Source of the DNA: Eubacteriales bacterium
GTDB lineage: Bacteria; Bacillota; Clostridia; Oscillospirales; Oscillospiraceae
Reading direction: 5' to 3'
DNA length: 40,497 nucleotides
Assembly (NCBI GenBank): GCA_030539285.1
Contig: JAUNSH010000024.1
Span: forward strand, 1-40,497
The notes beneath the pieces were generated by a model. The model did not search any database and was not told the origin of the DNA. It saw nothing but the letters and a program-made list of their open reading frames with translations. This document shows, in pieces, positions 1 through 8,580 of this stretch. Position numbers and translations under genes: made by a program. How positions within the stretch are numbered: position 1 is the first letter of the stretch; each line of letters starts with the position of its first letter.

Positions 1-3000
1 GTTTCCTCCGTGACCCTGTCCGTTTTGAAGTCGATGACGGTGATCCCCTCCTGCTCCAGAATGGCGCAGTCCACGACACCCTGCAGCAGCACCTGTTCCC
101 CTTCCAGACCCTCACCGTAATGTCTTCCATCGTCCAGTATGGAGAACTTAAACTCCCGCAGACAGGGCGCGCCGGAACGGAGCTTTTTCCCCGGCTCCGT
201 CTGGAAAAACCGTGCCAGCTTTTCCGGATTTACCAACGCTGCCTGCTCCTGCGTCAGAAATCCTGCCGCGACAAGGCGCTGAACTTCCGCCGATACCGCC
301 GGAACATCTCCGCAGTTTTCGTACTTCAGATATTGCAGGACAGCGTGCATAGCGTTACCATAGCTTCTGCCCTCTGTCTGGGCAGTCAAAAATTCAGGCT
401 GACGCCAGTTTCTCTCCGGTTTTTTGGGCGGTTCCGCGTTTTCCGCCGCTTCCGCGTCCTTGACACGGCCCTTCCGTCCCGTGGCCGTCTGCTTTGAGGG
501 CGTGCAGGTCGCCGGGAGGTGGGAGTATTGAAAAGACAGCGCTTTGCGCAGCTGGGCTTCCAGTCCTGACGGAAGACTGGGCGTTTCCTCCGCGACCGCG
601 GAAGCGGTCTGGATTTCTGTCTGTACCGCCGGGGTTTCGATCTTCCACGGATGGTCGGTCAGCGTGGTTTCCGCCGGTCTGCCGCCCAAGGCGTGCAGGG
701 CACCGGCTTCCCGCCTGCTCATCGCCGCAAGGAGCACCCAGTCGCCCATACAGGTGGCATCCTGGCTCAGCAGGCGGCCGCCGTCAAAGTCATAGCGCTG
801 CGCAATGTCCCGCAAATCCGCACAGAGCGTTTGAGAAGCGTAGGTCATCACCAGGCGGTCCTTTGCCCGGGTCATGGCGACATACAGCACCCGCATTTCC
901 TCGGAGACGCTCTCCGATGCCATCTTCACCCCAATGGCCCGCTTGGCGAGGGAGGGATAGCGGACGCGGTTTTCCGTATCCGCGCTGGACAGGCCCAGGC
1001 CCAACGTTTTGTCGCAGAGGATCTGGGCACGCAGGTCCTCCTGATTGAACCGCCGGGACAGGTTGCAAAGGAACACCACCGGGAATTCCAGGCCCTTGGA
1101 CTTGTGGATGCTCATAATGTTCACGCAGTCTGCTCCGGCAGCGTTTGCCGTTACAAGGCCCCGGTCCTCCATCCTGTCCAGATGCTCAAGGAACTGGGAA
1201 AGCTCCCGCAGAGTTCCCTTCTCAAAGTCACAGGCGTATTGATAGAAGGTCTGAATATTCACCGCCCTGGCTTCTCCACCGGGCATGGCGGCAAAAATGC
1301 TGTCCATACGGGTCAGCAGCATACACTTTTCCATCAAGGCCGTGAGGGTGCTGCGCTTTGCCTCGGAGCGGAGGGTATCCAGCGTCAGAAGAAACGCTTC
1401 CGCTTTCGGGTGTCCGCTGGAAACCAGCGCGTCGTAGAAAGCGCCTTTTTTCTGCTTTGCCCGGGTCTGGGCCAAATCCTCCGCTGTGAAGCCGAACACC
1501 GGGCTTGCCAGCACGCTGATAAGCGGGATGTCCTGCCGGGGATTCATCACCGTTTGCAGCAGGCTGCGGAAAATGCCGATCTCCTGGGTTTGCAGCAGAT
1601 CCGTACCACCGCCGGTGGAACAGTGGATGCCCAGTGCTTCCAGCGCCCGCTGGAAGTAGCCGCCGGCGCTGCCGGGGGACCGCAGAAGGATCACAATATC
1701 CCCCGGCTTCACCGGGCGCAGGGTATCGCCCTCCCGCACCAGTGTGCCGGAGTCCAGCATCTCCCGGATCCGTCCGGCCACAAAGGCCGCTTCTTCCGCG
1801 TAGGTGTCGGTCACGGTTTCCAGCGCGTACAGCTCCACGCCGGGGTCCGGCAGCGGGATGTGGGGTATTCCCTCCCGGAGGGCTTCCGCCTCGGTATAGT
1901 AGAGTCCGCCCACCTTTGGGGTCATGCAGGTAGTAAACACATGGTTGACGCCCTCAATGACCTCCCCGCCGGAGCGGAAATTGTGGCTGAGCAGCACCTT
2001 CCTTCCCTGCCCCGGCTGGGCGTCTTCGGCTGGCGCATAGGTCTCGTACTTTTCAAGGAAAATTCCCGGGTCTGCCAGCCGGAACTGATAGATGGACTGC
2101 TTCACATCGCCCACCAGAAAGCAGTTCTGCTTTTCCCGGCTCAGAACGGAAAAAATCGCGTCCTGTACACCGTTGGAATCCTGATACTCGTCCACCAGGA
2201 TCTCCCGGTATCTGCCGCCGATCTCCGCCGCGGCGGCCGTGGGATTGGTTCGGGACTTGCCCAGCAGCAGATCAAGGGTGTGATGCTCCAAATCGCTGAA
2301 ATCCAGGATCCGTCGGCTGCGCTTGGCGTCGCGGTAGTCTCGGTCGAACTGCTCCACCAGCTTGGCAAGGCCCCGGGCTCCGGAGGCCGACTGGGCCAGA
2401 TCCATGAGGACTTGCGCGGAATCGTCAGAGAAATTTTTCAGCTTTCTCTCCAGTCCCGTTTTACAGGCTTTCCGTGCGGCTTTCACCCGGTCTGCCAGGT
2501 CCAGATCGACATTTTTCTTAGGAAACACCAGCCTGCCGTAGTCAATGGCGCGCTTTTTCACGATCCCATCCCAGGTTTCTTCCTCCCGCAAGGCCTGAAG
2601 TTGGTACAGAGTGTCTCTCAGGTTGATGGACGCTTTCTCCATTCCTTCGCTGGCGGAGAGCTGATTTGCGCAGGCTTCTATCACATGGATCTGGCAGTCC
2701 AGATACGCATGTAGGTCATCGATCAGAAATTTGCCCCACAGGGTCTGCGAGGCATCCGCCGCGTCTTCCGCGTCCAGCAGGGTCAGGCAGGTACCCAGCC
2801 ACTGTTTTGGGTTCAGGTGGCACCGGGCGCTGTCGTAGACCTTTTCAATGATCTGGGGCACCAGCCGGTCATCCCGGCCCAGGCCCTGGGTATCCACAAA
2901 GGCCCGGAAATCCGGGTCATCGCCCTGCGCATAGGCTCTGTCCAGCAAATCGGCAAGCACCTGATCCCGGATCTCCCGGCACTCATTCTCATCCGCTACC

Positions 3001-3374
3001 CGGAAATCCGCCGGAATGTCCAGGCGGTAGGCATATTCCCGGAGAATATCGCCGCAAAAGCCGTGGACGGTGGAGATTTTCGCCAGAAACAGCCGCTGCA
3101 TCTGCTTCTGCAAGTGCTTATTCTCCGGCTCCTCGGCAATCCGCTGGCTCAGCTTCGCAGCGATTTTCCCCCGAAGCTCTGATGCCGCTGCCTTGGTGTA
3201 GGTAATGATCAGAAAATCATCCAGATTGGCAGGATCCTGCCCGTCGGTGAGATAGGTCATCAGACGGTCCACCAGCACCTTGGTTTTTCCGGAGCCTGCG
3301 GCGGCGGAAACCAGCAGCTTTCCGCCCCGGTTATGTACCGCCTGGGCCTGTTGGGGCGTCAGTTTATCTGCCAT
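1..3374 (-). CDS. addA: AddA helicase-nuclease subunit (3' end cut by window)
   Basis: This is the motor and nuclease subunit of the AddAB enzyme, which resects double-strand breaks for RecA-dependent repair. About 1124 codons are present, and the last part of the C-terminal nuclease domain lies beyond base 1. UvrD-family motifs appear in order: Walker A AAAGSGKT near the N-terminus, TYTKAAASELRGKI, STVHGFCGDIL, the Walker B box LVDEYQDSN, VGDVKQSIYQFR, LLSHNFRS, MSIHKSKGLEFPVVFL and LYVAMTRAKDRL. The nuclease motif VIDFKTDRV sits just before the window edge. The ATG at 3374 follows AAGGAGGTG with good spacing and overlaps the end of addB by 11 bases, so the two genes are translationally coupled. 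Nothing suggests inactivation in the visible part. Confidence 0.96.
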   Translation of the reverse strand, partial: MADKLTPQQAQAVHNRGGKLLVSAAAGSGKTKVLVDRLMTYLTDGQDPANLDDFLIITYTKAAASELRGKIAAKLSQRIAEEPENKHLQKQMQRLFLAKISTVHGFCGDILREYAYRLDIPADFRVADENECREIRDQVLADLLDRAYAQGDDPDFRAFVDTQGLGRDDRLVPQIIEKVYDSARCHLNPKQWLGTCLTLLDAEDAADASQTLWGKFLIDDLHAYLDCQIHVIEACANQLSASEGMEKASINLRDTLYQLQALREEETWDGIVKKRAIDYGRLVFPKKNVDLDLADRVKAARKACKTGLERKLKNFSDDSAQVLMDLAQSASGARGLAKLVEQFDRDYRDAKRSRRILDFSDLEHHTLDLLLGKSRTNPTAAAAEIGGRYREILVDEYQDSNGVQDAIFSVLSREKQNCFLVGDVKQSIYQFRLADPGIFLEKYETYAPAEDAQPGQGRKVLLSHNFRSGGEVIEGVNHVFTTCMTPKVGGLYYTEAEALREGIPHIPLPDPGVELYALETVTDTYAEEAAFVAGRIREMLDSGTLVREGDTLRPVKPGDIVILLRSPGSAGGYFQRALEALGIHCSTGGGTDLLQTQEIGIFRSLLQTVMNPRQDIPLISVLASPVFGFTAEDLAQTRAKQKKGAFYDALVSSGHPKAEAFLLTLDTLRSEAKRSTLTALMEKCMLLTRMDSIFAAMPGGEARAVNIQTFYQYACDFEKGTLRELSQFLEHLDRMEDRGLVTANAAGADCVNIMSIHKSKGLEFPVVFLCNLSRRFNQEDLRAQILCDKTLGLGLSSADTENRVRYPSLAKRAIGVKMASESVSEEMRVLYVAMTRAKDRLVMTYASQTLCADLRDIAQRYDFDGGRLLSQDATCMGDWVLLAAMSRREAGALHALGGRPAETTLTDHPWKIETPAVQTEIQTASAVAEETPSLPSGLEAQLRKALSFQYSHLPATCTPSKQTATGRKGRVKDAEAAENAEPPKKPERNWRQPEFLTAQTEGRSYGNAMHAVLQYLKYENCGDVPAVSAEVQRLVAAGFLTQEQAALVNPEKLARFFQTEPGKKLRSGAPCLREFKFSILDDGRHYGEGLEGEQVLLQGVVDCAILEQEGITVIDFKTDRVTEE

Positions 3375-6300
3375 GGTGCTTCACCTCCTTGTCTACTTCC
3401 TCCCAGAACCGCTGGGCACTCATGGCCTTATAGCTGCGCCGTCCGGCGACCTCCGCTTCGTGGCAGATGGGGCCGTAGGGGCAGAAGGCGCAGGCGTTGT
3501 GGCTGGTGCCCCGGGTGTAAGGATTCGGCTCCACATTGCCGGAAGCAATATCCTCCACCATGTTGGACAGGACGCCGAACACAAATTCTTTCAATTTTTT
3601 CAGCTGCTCTCTGTCCGCCAGGTCGCCCGATATGGTGCCATCCTTTTTCCGGGTGTAGCACATACGGCTGGGGTTGTCCCCCGGCTCCATTGCCTGCAGG
3701 ACCGCTTCATCATTCAGGAGCAGGCCCTTCCGCTTCCACTGGGAGACACGCTCCTTCCGGGCAGCTTCCGCATCCAGCTTTCCTTCTGTGCTGAGGTACG
3801 GCGCACGGGCCGGGAAGTATTGGACCCCCGCCGGGATGGGATGTTCGCCCAGCAGTTCATCGCCGTTTTCGCCCAGGGCGAACAGGTACAGAAGCATTTG
3901 CAGTCCCACGCCGTTATAGACGTCGCAGTAGTCAAAGTCTTTCTTTCCGGTTTTGTAATCCACCACCCGGAAATACCGGGAAGCGCCGGAATCCCACACA
4001 TCCACCCGGTCTACAAAGCCCCGCAGCACCGCGTTCATGGCGTGGTTGGGGATGGCGATCGGCGGCAGGGCTTCCCCGGTGCCAAAGCTCAGCTCAAATT
4101 CCACCGGCTGGAAGCCAGAGTCCTTCAGCTCCTGCCACAGCTCCCGCACCACCATGTCCAGCTCCTGCACGTTGCGGCGGAAAAGATAGGTCATGCGCTG
4201 GCTGTCCAGCTGGCTGAACCGTTCGTCAGCATACTCCTGACTGAAGCGGTGGGCAATTTCCAAGGTCTGCTCCAGCGTCACCTTGTGGAAGCCCCCCATG
4301 TCCCGGATGCACCGGGTGGTATTTTCCAGCACCGCATGGACATAGGTTCCAAATTCCGCCGGGTCGATCGCGGCTTCCTTCCGCTCTCTGGCCCGCAGGC
4401 CGTATTTCAGGAAATAGGATAGCCGGCACTCCGCCTGCCGGTCGATCTGGGAAGCGGACAGGTTCAGGGTGCTTCCATAGAGGGCCTGCACGGATCTGCG
4501 CTGTACTTCTCCCAGACAATAGTCCCTTTTTTGGACGGTATCTGCGTAACTGGACAGGACATCCAGTTTTTTTGCCTCTTTTTCCGCGTTCCAGCGGGCA
4601 AGGCAGGCACCTGCCTCATGGCTGTCTGCCCGCCCGTAGCCAACAGAGGTTTCCGCCTGTTCCTCCCGGCCAGCCATCTGAGACAGTCTCCTAAACAGGA
4701 AGGAGGGCTGGTCGCCGGAACAGCAAACGGAAATGCTTTCCTCCGCTCCGCAGAACACACCGTAGATCTCCGCGAATTCCGCCTGAATGCCCTCCACGGA
4801 ACCACCTGTTAAGGGTACGCCCAGCTGGCGCAGGATCACCCGCTCCTGATCTGTCAGTACGCCCGTAGAGCCGCTGTAGCCGGGCAGCTTCCCTTCTTCT
4901 GCCCCCAGCACGATCAGGTGCTTCTGCCGGTGACAGCGCATGGCGCTGACCGTGCCCATCTGCACGGCGTCCAGCACCGGCGGGATGGTACCCACGTCGT
5001 ACTGGCTCAGCAGCAGCCGGAAAAGGCGGGTAAAATGCTCCGGCTCCCAGACGGTATCTCCCAGCACGGCGTACAGCTGCTCCAAAGCGGACAGGAGAAT
5101 TTCCCACAGCTGGTTTAAAATCTGGGCTTCTCTGGGAGCGCCGGTTTCGTCCAGTTCCCGGGCCATCCGGCTCAGCTGATGCTGAAGCTGAATATCCTCC
5201 AGAAAGGCCGTCAGGGCCAGCACCTGCCCCCGCAGATTCTTCGCGTCACGGAAGCCGCTCTGCAGGCGCTGCAGGGGCGAAACCGCCTGATACCGCACCT
5301 CGTTCAGCCATGCCAGCGTCTGTCTGGCAGGATCATCCCATTGGCCGCTGAGGCCATCGGGGTGTCCCGTCCAGCTCTGCGTCCACTTGTTTCCCCGGAT
5401 GCCCCAGATCACTGCGTAGTTTTCCAGCTGGTCACAGGTGTCAGAGTCCACCGGCGACAGGGCCGAACGCAGATAGCGAAGGGTATCTTTTTGATCAAAG
5501 CCGGTGATTGCCGCATCCAAAGCAGTCAAAACCGTGTTGATCACACTGTTTTGCAGAATTTCCTCCGTACCGGAGCGGTAGAGCGGAATATGGAACCGAT
5601 GGAACACCAGATCCATCAGGGGCTGGTAGGCGGGCAGATCCGTGCAGACCACAGTGATGTCCCGATAGCGGCAGCCCTGCTCTACCAGGTCCCTGACCCG
5701 CTGGGCAGCATACATACACTCCTGCCATGGGGATTGCGCCCGCACTGTGTGCAGATCGTTCGGAAGTTCCCCGGTTCGAATGGTGCCCTGAAACAGGCTT
5801 TCCCGCACGGGATTTAACGGCATTTCATAGGGACGGACTTCCTCGATCTGAATTTCCACCCCGGCACAGTTGGCCAAACGGTACAGTTCTCCGGCGGTAT
5901 CTCCCGCCTTCTCAAAGGCCAGCAGACCGGATCGCAGACTGTCGCAGTTCATGCTGATAGTGACCTCCGGAGAGGCCTGCATAAGGTGTTCCAGGATCGC
6001 CAGGTTCTGCCGGGTAAAATCCGGGAAGCCGTCTATGTAGAAAACATGCTCCTGGGCAAAGGGGCCGTCCTCCAGCTGTTCCAGCAGCCACGTCATCTGG
6101 TCTCTGGGGTCCCGCTTGCCCCGCTGGCACAGGCCGTCGTAGCCGTCCATCAGTACGGACAGCTCCTCCAGTTTCTGGGCAAGGCTTCCTTCCGTCTGCC
6201 GGGAAGCTTCCATTAAGTCCTGTGGGGTAATGCAGCAGCGCTTGAATTCATCCACCGCGTCAATGAGGCCTGACAGGAATTCCGGCTTGGTTTCCACAGC

Positions 6301-6624
6301 GGCATAGGCCTTCAATCGGCTGCTGAGCTGTCTGGCAGCCGCCGCCATGGCCACCACCCGACCGCCATTGTCCAGACATTCTGCCGCCGCGCTGCCCATG
6401 GTGTCGGAGACCCGCCGTGCCAAGCGGGTAAAGGACAGCACCTCCGCGTAACGGCTGGCAGTGTCCCCCGCTGCCGCGCACAGGCGGCGCTCTGTTTCAT
6501 GGCTGATCAGTTCCGGGACCATGAGGATCCTGTTTCCTTTTCGTTCCTTTACATCCCGGGCAATTCTTCTCAAAATCTCGTCTGAATTGGCCGTCCAGTC
6601 CCGGCCCAACAACAAACGCACCAT
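3364..6624 (-). CDS. addB: AddB helicase-nuclease subunit
   Basis: This is the partner subunit of AddA, carrying the second nuclease domain and an iron-sulfur staple. It has 1086 residues, slightly shorter than B. subtilis AddB. The C-terminal nuclease shows GFVDRVDVWD followed by FRVVDYKTGKKDF, which supplies the D and D-x-K metal ligands. The four-cysteine Fe-S site is visible as one Cys in QAECRLSYFLKYG and three in CAFCPYGPIC near the C-terminus. The N-terminus starts MVRLLLGRDWTANS. The position that normally holds a Walker A loop (GRxGxGKT) reads GRDWTANS and lacks the Gly-Lys-Thr/Ser, so nucleotide binding by AddB is doubtful. The RBS is weak (AAGGCGAG). The gene is the first of an addB-addA pair. 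Confidence 0.95.
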   Translation of the reverse strand: MVRLLLGRDWTANSDEILRRIARDVKERKGNRILMVPELISHETERRLCAAAGDTASRYAEVLSFTRLARRVSDTMGSAAAECLDNGGRVVAMAAAARQLSSRLKAYAAVETKPEFLSGLIDAVDEFKRCCITPQDLMEASRQTEGSLAQKLEELSVLMDGYDGLCQRGKRDPRDQMTWLLEQLEDGPFAQEHVFYIDGFPDFTRQNLAILEHLMQASPEVTISMNCDSLRSGLLAFEKAGDTAGELYRLANCAGVEIQIEEVRPYEMPLNPVRESLFQGTIRTGELPNDLHTVRAQSPWQECMYAAQRVRDLVEQGCRYRDITVVCTDLPAYQPLMDLVFHRFHIPLYRSGTEEILQNSVINTVLTALDAAITGFDQKDTLRYLRSALSPVDSDTCDQLENYAVIWGIRGNKWTQSWTGHPDGLSGQWDDPARQTLAWLNEVRYQAVSPLQRLQSGFRDAKNLRGQVLALTAFLEDIQLQHQLSRMARELDETGAPREAQILNQLWEILLSALEQLYAVLGDTVWEPEHFTRLFRLLLSQYDVGTIPPVLDAVQMGTVSAMRCHRQKHLIVLGAEEGKLPGYSGSTGVLTDQERVILRQLGVPLTGGSVEGIQAEFAEIYGVFCGAEESISVCCSGDQPSFLFRRLSQMAGREEQAETSVGYGRADSHEAGACLARWNAEKEAKKLDVLSSYADTVQKRDYCLGEVQRRSVQALYGSTLNLSASQIDRQAECRLSYFLKYGLRARERKEAAIDPAEFGTYVHAVLENTTRCIRDMGGFHKVTLEQTLEIAHRFSQEYADERFSQLDSQRMTYLFRRNVQELDMVVRELWQELKDSGFQPVEFELSFGTGEALPPIAIPNHAMNAVLRGFVDRVDVWDSGASRYFRVVDYKTGKKDFDYCDVYNGVGLQMLLYLFALGENGDELLGEHPIPAGVQYFPARAPYLSTEGKLDAEAARKERVSQWKRKGLLLNDEAVLQAMEPGDNPSRMCYTRKKDGTISGDLADREQLKKLKEFVFGVLSNMVEDIASGNVEPNPYTRGTSHNACAFCPYGPICHEAEVAGRRSYKAMSAQRFWEEVDKEVKHHGR

Positions 6625-6651
6625 CGTCTCGCCTTCTCTCTGTTTTTTCGC

Positions 6652-6657
6652 ATTATA
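6652..6657 (-). promoter_or_regulatory. Candidate extended -10 for addBA
   Basis: On the minus strand TGATATAAT (TGn plus a consensus TATAAT) lies about 28 bases upstream of the addB start codon. No good -35 hexamer is visible 16-18 bases further up. An extended -10 promoter would not need one. It lies in the short gap between the spoIIR stop and addB. Confidence 0.45.
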
Positions 6658-6685
6658 TCACAGAATCCGTCCAAAATATAGGGTG

Positions 6686-7300
6686 TCATTTTTCGCGGAA
6701 GCACAAATTTTCCATTCTGCCCAACACGTCCAGCAGGTAAAACCGCAGCTGGTAATCCGGTTCACCAGAGAGGGTCTGCGACAGGGTGTCATCCATTCCG
6801 GCGGTCCGGGCCGCTGCTTCGAATTCTTCCGTCGTGGCGCTCATGCACAGGGTCGGGAAAGCCACGCACCACCAATTATGCCCCTGCCCCTCTCCGATCA
6901 CCACCCGCAGGGATTCGTAGACCCCGGCAGGAAGTGTAAACGTATCGTATTTACGGATATCAAAGGTCTCCTTGCACAATGTAACGGCAGCACGGCTGTC
7001 TACCCCGGCGGCTTCCAGGGTATTGTTGGCTATGGTCTCGATTTTTGACAGGTTCTCCCGCAGATAGGCCTTTGCCGCCTGTACATCCCCGATGTCCGCC
7101 ATGCCCTCAGAAAGGCTTGCCACAATGGCGTCGCGAACCTGAAGCTTGATGCTCTGATCTGCTTCACTGTCGGAATTGGCAACCACGTGCAGCCGGATCA
7201 GCTCCTGATCCAGATACTGCCGGTCCCGCAGCAGCTCCCAGGTCCAGACCGATACCGCCAGCAGAAGGCAAATACCGAGACACTTTGCTTTCTTTCCCAC
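6686..7300 (-). CDS. spoIIR: Stage II sporulation protein R
   Basis: SpoIIR is the forespore-made signal protein that activates the SpoIIGA protease, so that pro-sigma-E is processed in the mother cell. The family signature is clear: RLHVVANSDSEADQ, then KLQVRDAIV, then PAGVYESLRVVIGEGQGHNWWCV and FPTLC. A single hydrophobic segment (CLGICLLLAVSVWTW) at the N-terminus fits a secretion signal or anchor. The frame is open further upstream into ispE, but the family length (about 200-225 residues) and a GGACGGTG ribosome-binding-like sequence six bases upstream favour GTG at 7300 (204 residues). GTG at 7309 is the alternative. The RBS-like sequence lies in the 3' arm of a 12-bp hairpin. No convincing sigma-F promoter was found by eye. 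Confidence 0.9.
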   Translation of the reverse strand: MGKKAKCLGICLLLAVSVWTWELLRDRQYLDQELIRLHVVANSDSEADQSIKLQVRDAIVASLSEGMADIGDVQAAKAYLRENLSKIETIANNTLEAAGVDSRAAVTLCKETFDIRKYDTFTLPAGVYESLRVVIGEGQGHNWWCVAFPTLCMSATTEEFEAAARTAGMDDTLSQTLSGEPDYQLRFYLLDVLGRMENLCFREK

Positions 7301-7341
7301 AAAAAACACCGTCCATACTGAAATACTTCCAGTATGGACGG
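7301..7341 (-). terminator. Hairpin and T-tract between ispE and spoIIR
   Basis: A perfect 12-bp inverted repeat (CCGTCCATACTG / CAGTATGGACGG, 9-base loop) is followed on the minus strand by TG and six T residues (7306-7301). It begins 12 bases after the ispE stop and reads as an intrinsic terminator. Its 3' arm also holds the GGACGG that would serve as the spoIIR ribosome-binding site, so it may block spoIIR translation on readthrough transcripts. Confidence 0.75.
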
Positions 7342-7353
7342 CAAAAGTCAAAA

Positions 7354-8211
7354 TTATACGGGTTTGGCAATAAAAACCTGGGGATAGTTGTCCTTCAGCA
7401 TATTGCACGCCACAGCGGCATATTCAAAGTTCTCCAGGATGGCAAACACCGCGGAACCGGAACCGGTCATCTGCTGGGCCAGGGCGCCGTAGCTGTGGAA
7501 AATAGACTTGATATAGTTCAGTTCCAGATGTTCTGAGGTCACCACCGGATCAAAGACGTTGCAGACATTTTCCGCGATCTTGCCCAAGTCCCCCGCCAGA
7601 AGCGCCGCTTCCATGGCACGGTTGTCGGGTCGGTCGGCAATGGCCACGGTGTCGATCTTCTGGTACAGCTCCGGGGTGGACACGGAGAAATCCGGCTTGC
7701 AGACCACAAACACGCAGTCCGGCATATCCGGCAGCTTCCGCAGCCGCTCTCCCCGGCCCTCAACCATGGCAGTACCGCACAGGACACAGAACGGGACATC
7801 GCTGCCCACTTCCGCGCCCAGCTCCGCAAGGGCCATCACCGACAGCGGCTCGTCGTAGTACCGGTTCAGCGCCCGGAGCACCGCTGCGGCATCGGCGCTT
7901 CCGCCGCCAAGGCCGGCGCCGGAGGGAATGCGCTTATTGATGCGGATTTCCAGACCATCGGGATTCTTTTTCAGAACGTCGCAGAATACCTTCGCGGCCT
8001 TCCAGGCCAGATTTTTTTCATCCGTCGGAATATCTTCCGCCGTGCACAGCAGCTTCCAAGGCTTTCCGGTGCCCACATCGATCTCGATGTCGTCCCGGAT
8101 GGAGATGGCCTGCATGACACTTTGCAGGTCGTGATAGCCGTCCTCCCGCTTGCCCAACACGTCCAAGGTCAGGTTGAGTTTGGCAAAGGCGGCTTCATAC
8201 AGTGTCGTCAT
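7354..8211 (-). CDS. ispE: 4-(cytidine 5'-diphospho)-2-C-methyl-D-erythritol kinase
   Basis: IspE phosphorylates CDP-methylerythritol at the 2-hydroxyl, the fourth step of the MEP isoprenoid pathway, in the cytosol. It has 285 residues, the usual family length. It shows the GHMP-kinase features: N-terminal AFAKLNLTLDVLGKREDGYH, which supplies substrate-binding residues, the ATP-binding glycine-rich loop PSGAGLGGGSADAAA, and a C-terminal MTGSGSAVFAI motif. The ATG at 8211 follows AAGGAAA at good spacing. It has its own promoter and is followed by a hairpin-T-tract, so it looks monocistronic. Confidence 0.97.
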   Translation of the reverse strand: MTTLYEAAFAKLNLTLDVLGKREDGYHDLQSVMQAISIRDDIEIDVGTGKPWKLLCTAEDIPTDEKNLAWKAAKVFCDVLKKNPDGLEIRINKRIPSGAGLGGGSADAAAVLRALNRYYDEPLSVMALAELGAEVGSDVPFCVLCGTAMVEGRGERLRKLPDMPDCVFVVCKPDFSVSTPELYQKIDTVAIADRPDNRAMEAALLAGDLGKIAENVCNVFDPVVTSEHLELNYIKSIFHSYGALAQQMTGSGSAVFAILENFEYAAVACNMLKDNYPQVFIAKPV

Positions 8212-8240
8212 AGCGTTTCCTTCCTTTTTCTTTTTTTGTT

Positions 8241-8269
8241 ATTATAGCGGAAAGCCCCGAACATTTCAA
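8241..8269 (-). promoter_or_regulatory. ispE promoter
   Basis: On the minus strand TTGAAA (8269-8264), a 17-base spacer and a consensus TATAAT (8246-8241) form a good housekeeping promoter. It lies about 30 bases upstream of the ispE start. Confidence 0.8.
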
Positions 8270-8339
8270 TCCATATCCTGATAAAATTACAGATTCTGCG
8301 CAACATATCCCTATCCGTATGAGAAAGGGAGGTTATTTT

Positions 8340-8543
8340 ATGGATACCGTCGCGCTGATCCTGTCCATCATCGGCTGCCTTAACTGGGGACTGGTGGGCA
8401 TTTTTCAGTTTGACCTCGTGGCGTGGCTGTTTGGCGGAGCGGGTTCCCTGTTCAGCCGGGTGGTGTATACCATCGTCGGACTGGCAGGACTGTGGTGCAT
8501 CTCCTTCCTGTTCCGCAGGAAAGACATTGTGGAAGGTGAATAA
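8340..8543 (+). CDS. DUF378 family small membrane protein
   Basis: This is a 67-residue protein of the DUF378 (YuzA-like) family with no known function. It has two hydrophobic segments, the first starting DTVALILSIIGCLNWGLVGI, whose CLNWGL motif is typical of the family, and the second around VVYTIVGLAGLWCISFLF. It ends in a charged cytosolic tail. The ATG at 8340 is chosen over the in-frame ATG at 8319 because AGGGAGGT sits 8 bases upstream of it. It is divergent from ispE and convergent with the zinc-ribbon gene, with a hairpin directly after its stop. No clear promoter was identified. Confidence 0.88.
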   Translation: MDTVALILSIIGCLNWGLVGIFQFDLVAWLFGGAGSLFSRVVYTIVGLAGLWCISFLFRRKDIVEGE

Positions 8544-8548
8544 TGAGC

Positions 8549-8572
8549 GGCAGCTCCCCGAAGGGAGCTGCC
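8549..8572. terminator. Hairpin between convergent genes
   Basis: A perfect 10-bp stem (GGCAGCTCCC / GGGAGCTGCC) has a 4-base loop. On the minus strand the loop is UUCG closed by C-G, an extra-stable tetraloop. It sits between the stops of the DUF378 gene and the zinc-ribbon gene. The T-rich flank is weak on both sides (GAATTCTTT on plus), so it is probably a shared bidirectional terminator. Confidence 0.65.
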
Positions 8573-8580
8573 GGAATTCT

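Noticed and set aside
651-2714. 687-codon open frame on plus, opposite addA
   Set aside because: It is antisense to addA, which has all helicase motifs. The antisense translation shows no recognisable domain, and long antisense frames are expected at this GC content and codon bias.
7298-7380. Sigma-F promoter for spoIIR
   Set aside because: GTATA-like elements occur near 7350 and 7315, but none has a proper GGNNANANT -10 at 14-16 bases, so no call was made.
7301-7408. Longer spoIIR reading frame starting at GTG 7408
   Set aside because: This would overlap ispE by 55 bases, run through the terminator hairpin and add an N-terminal extension not seen in the family.
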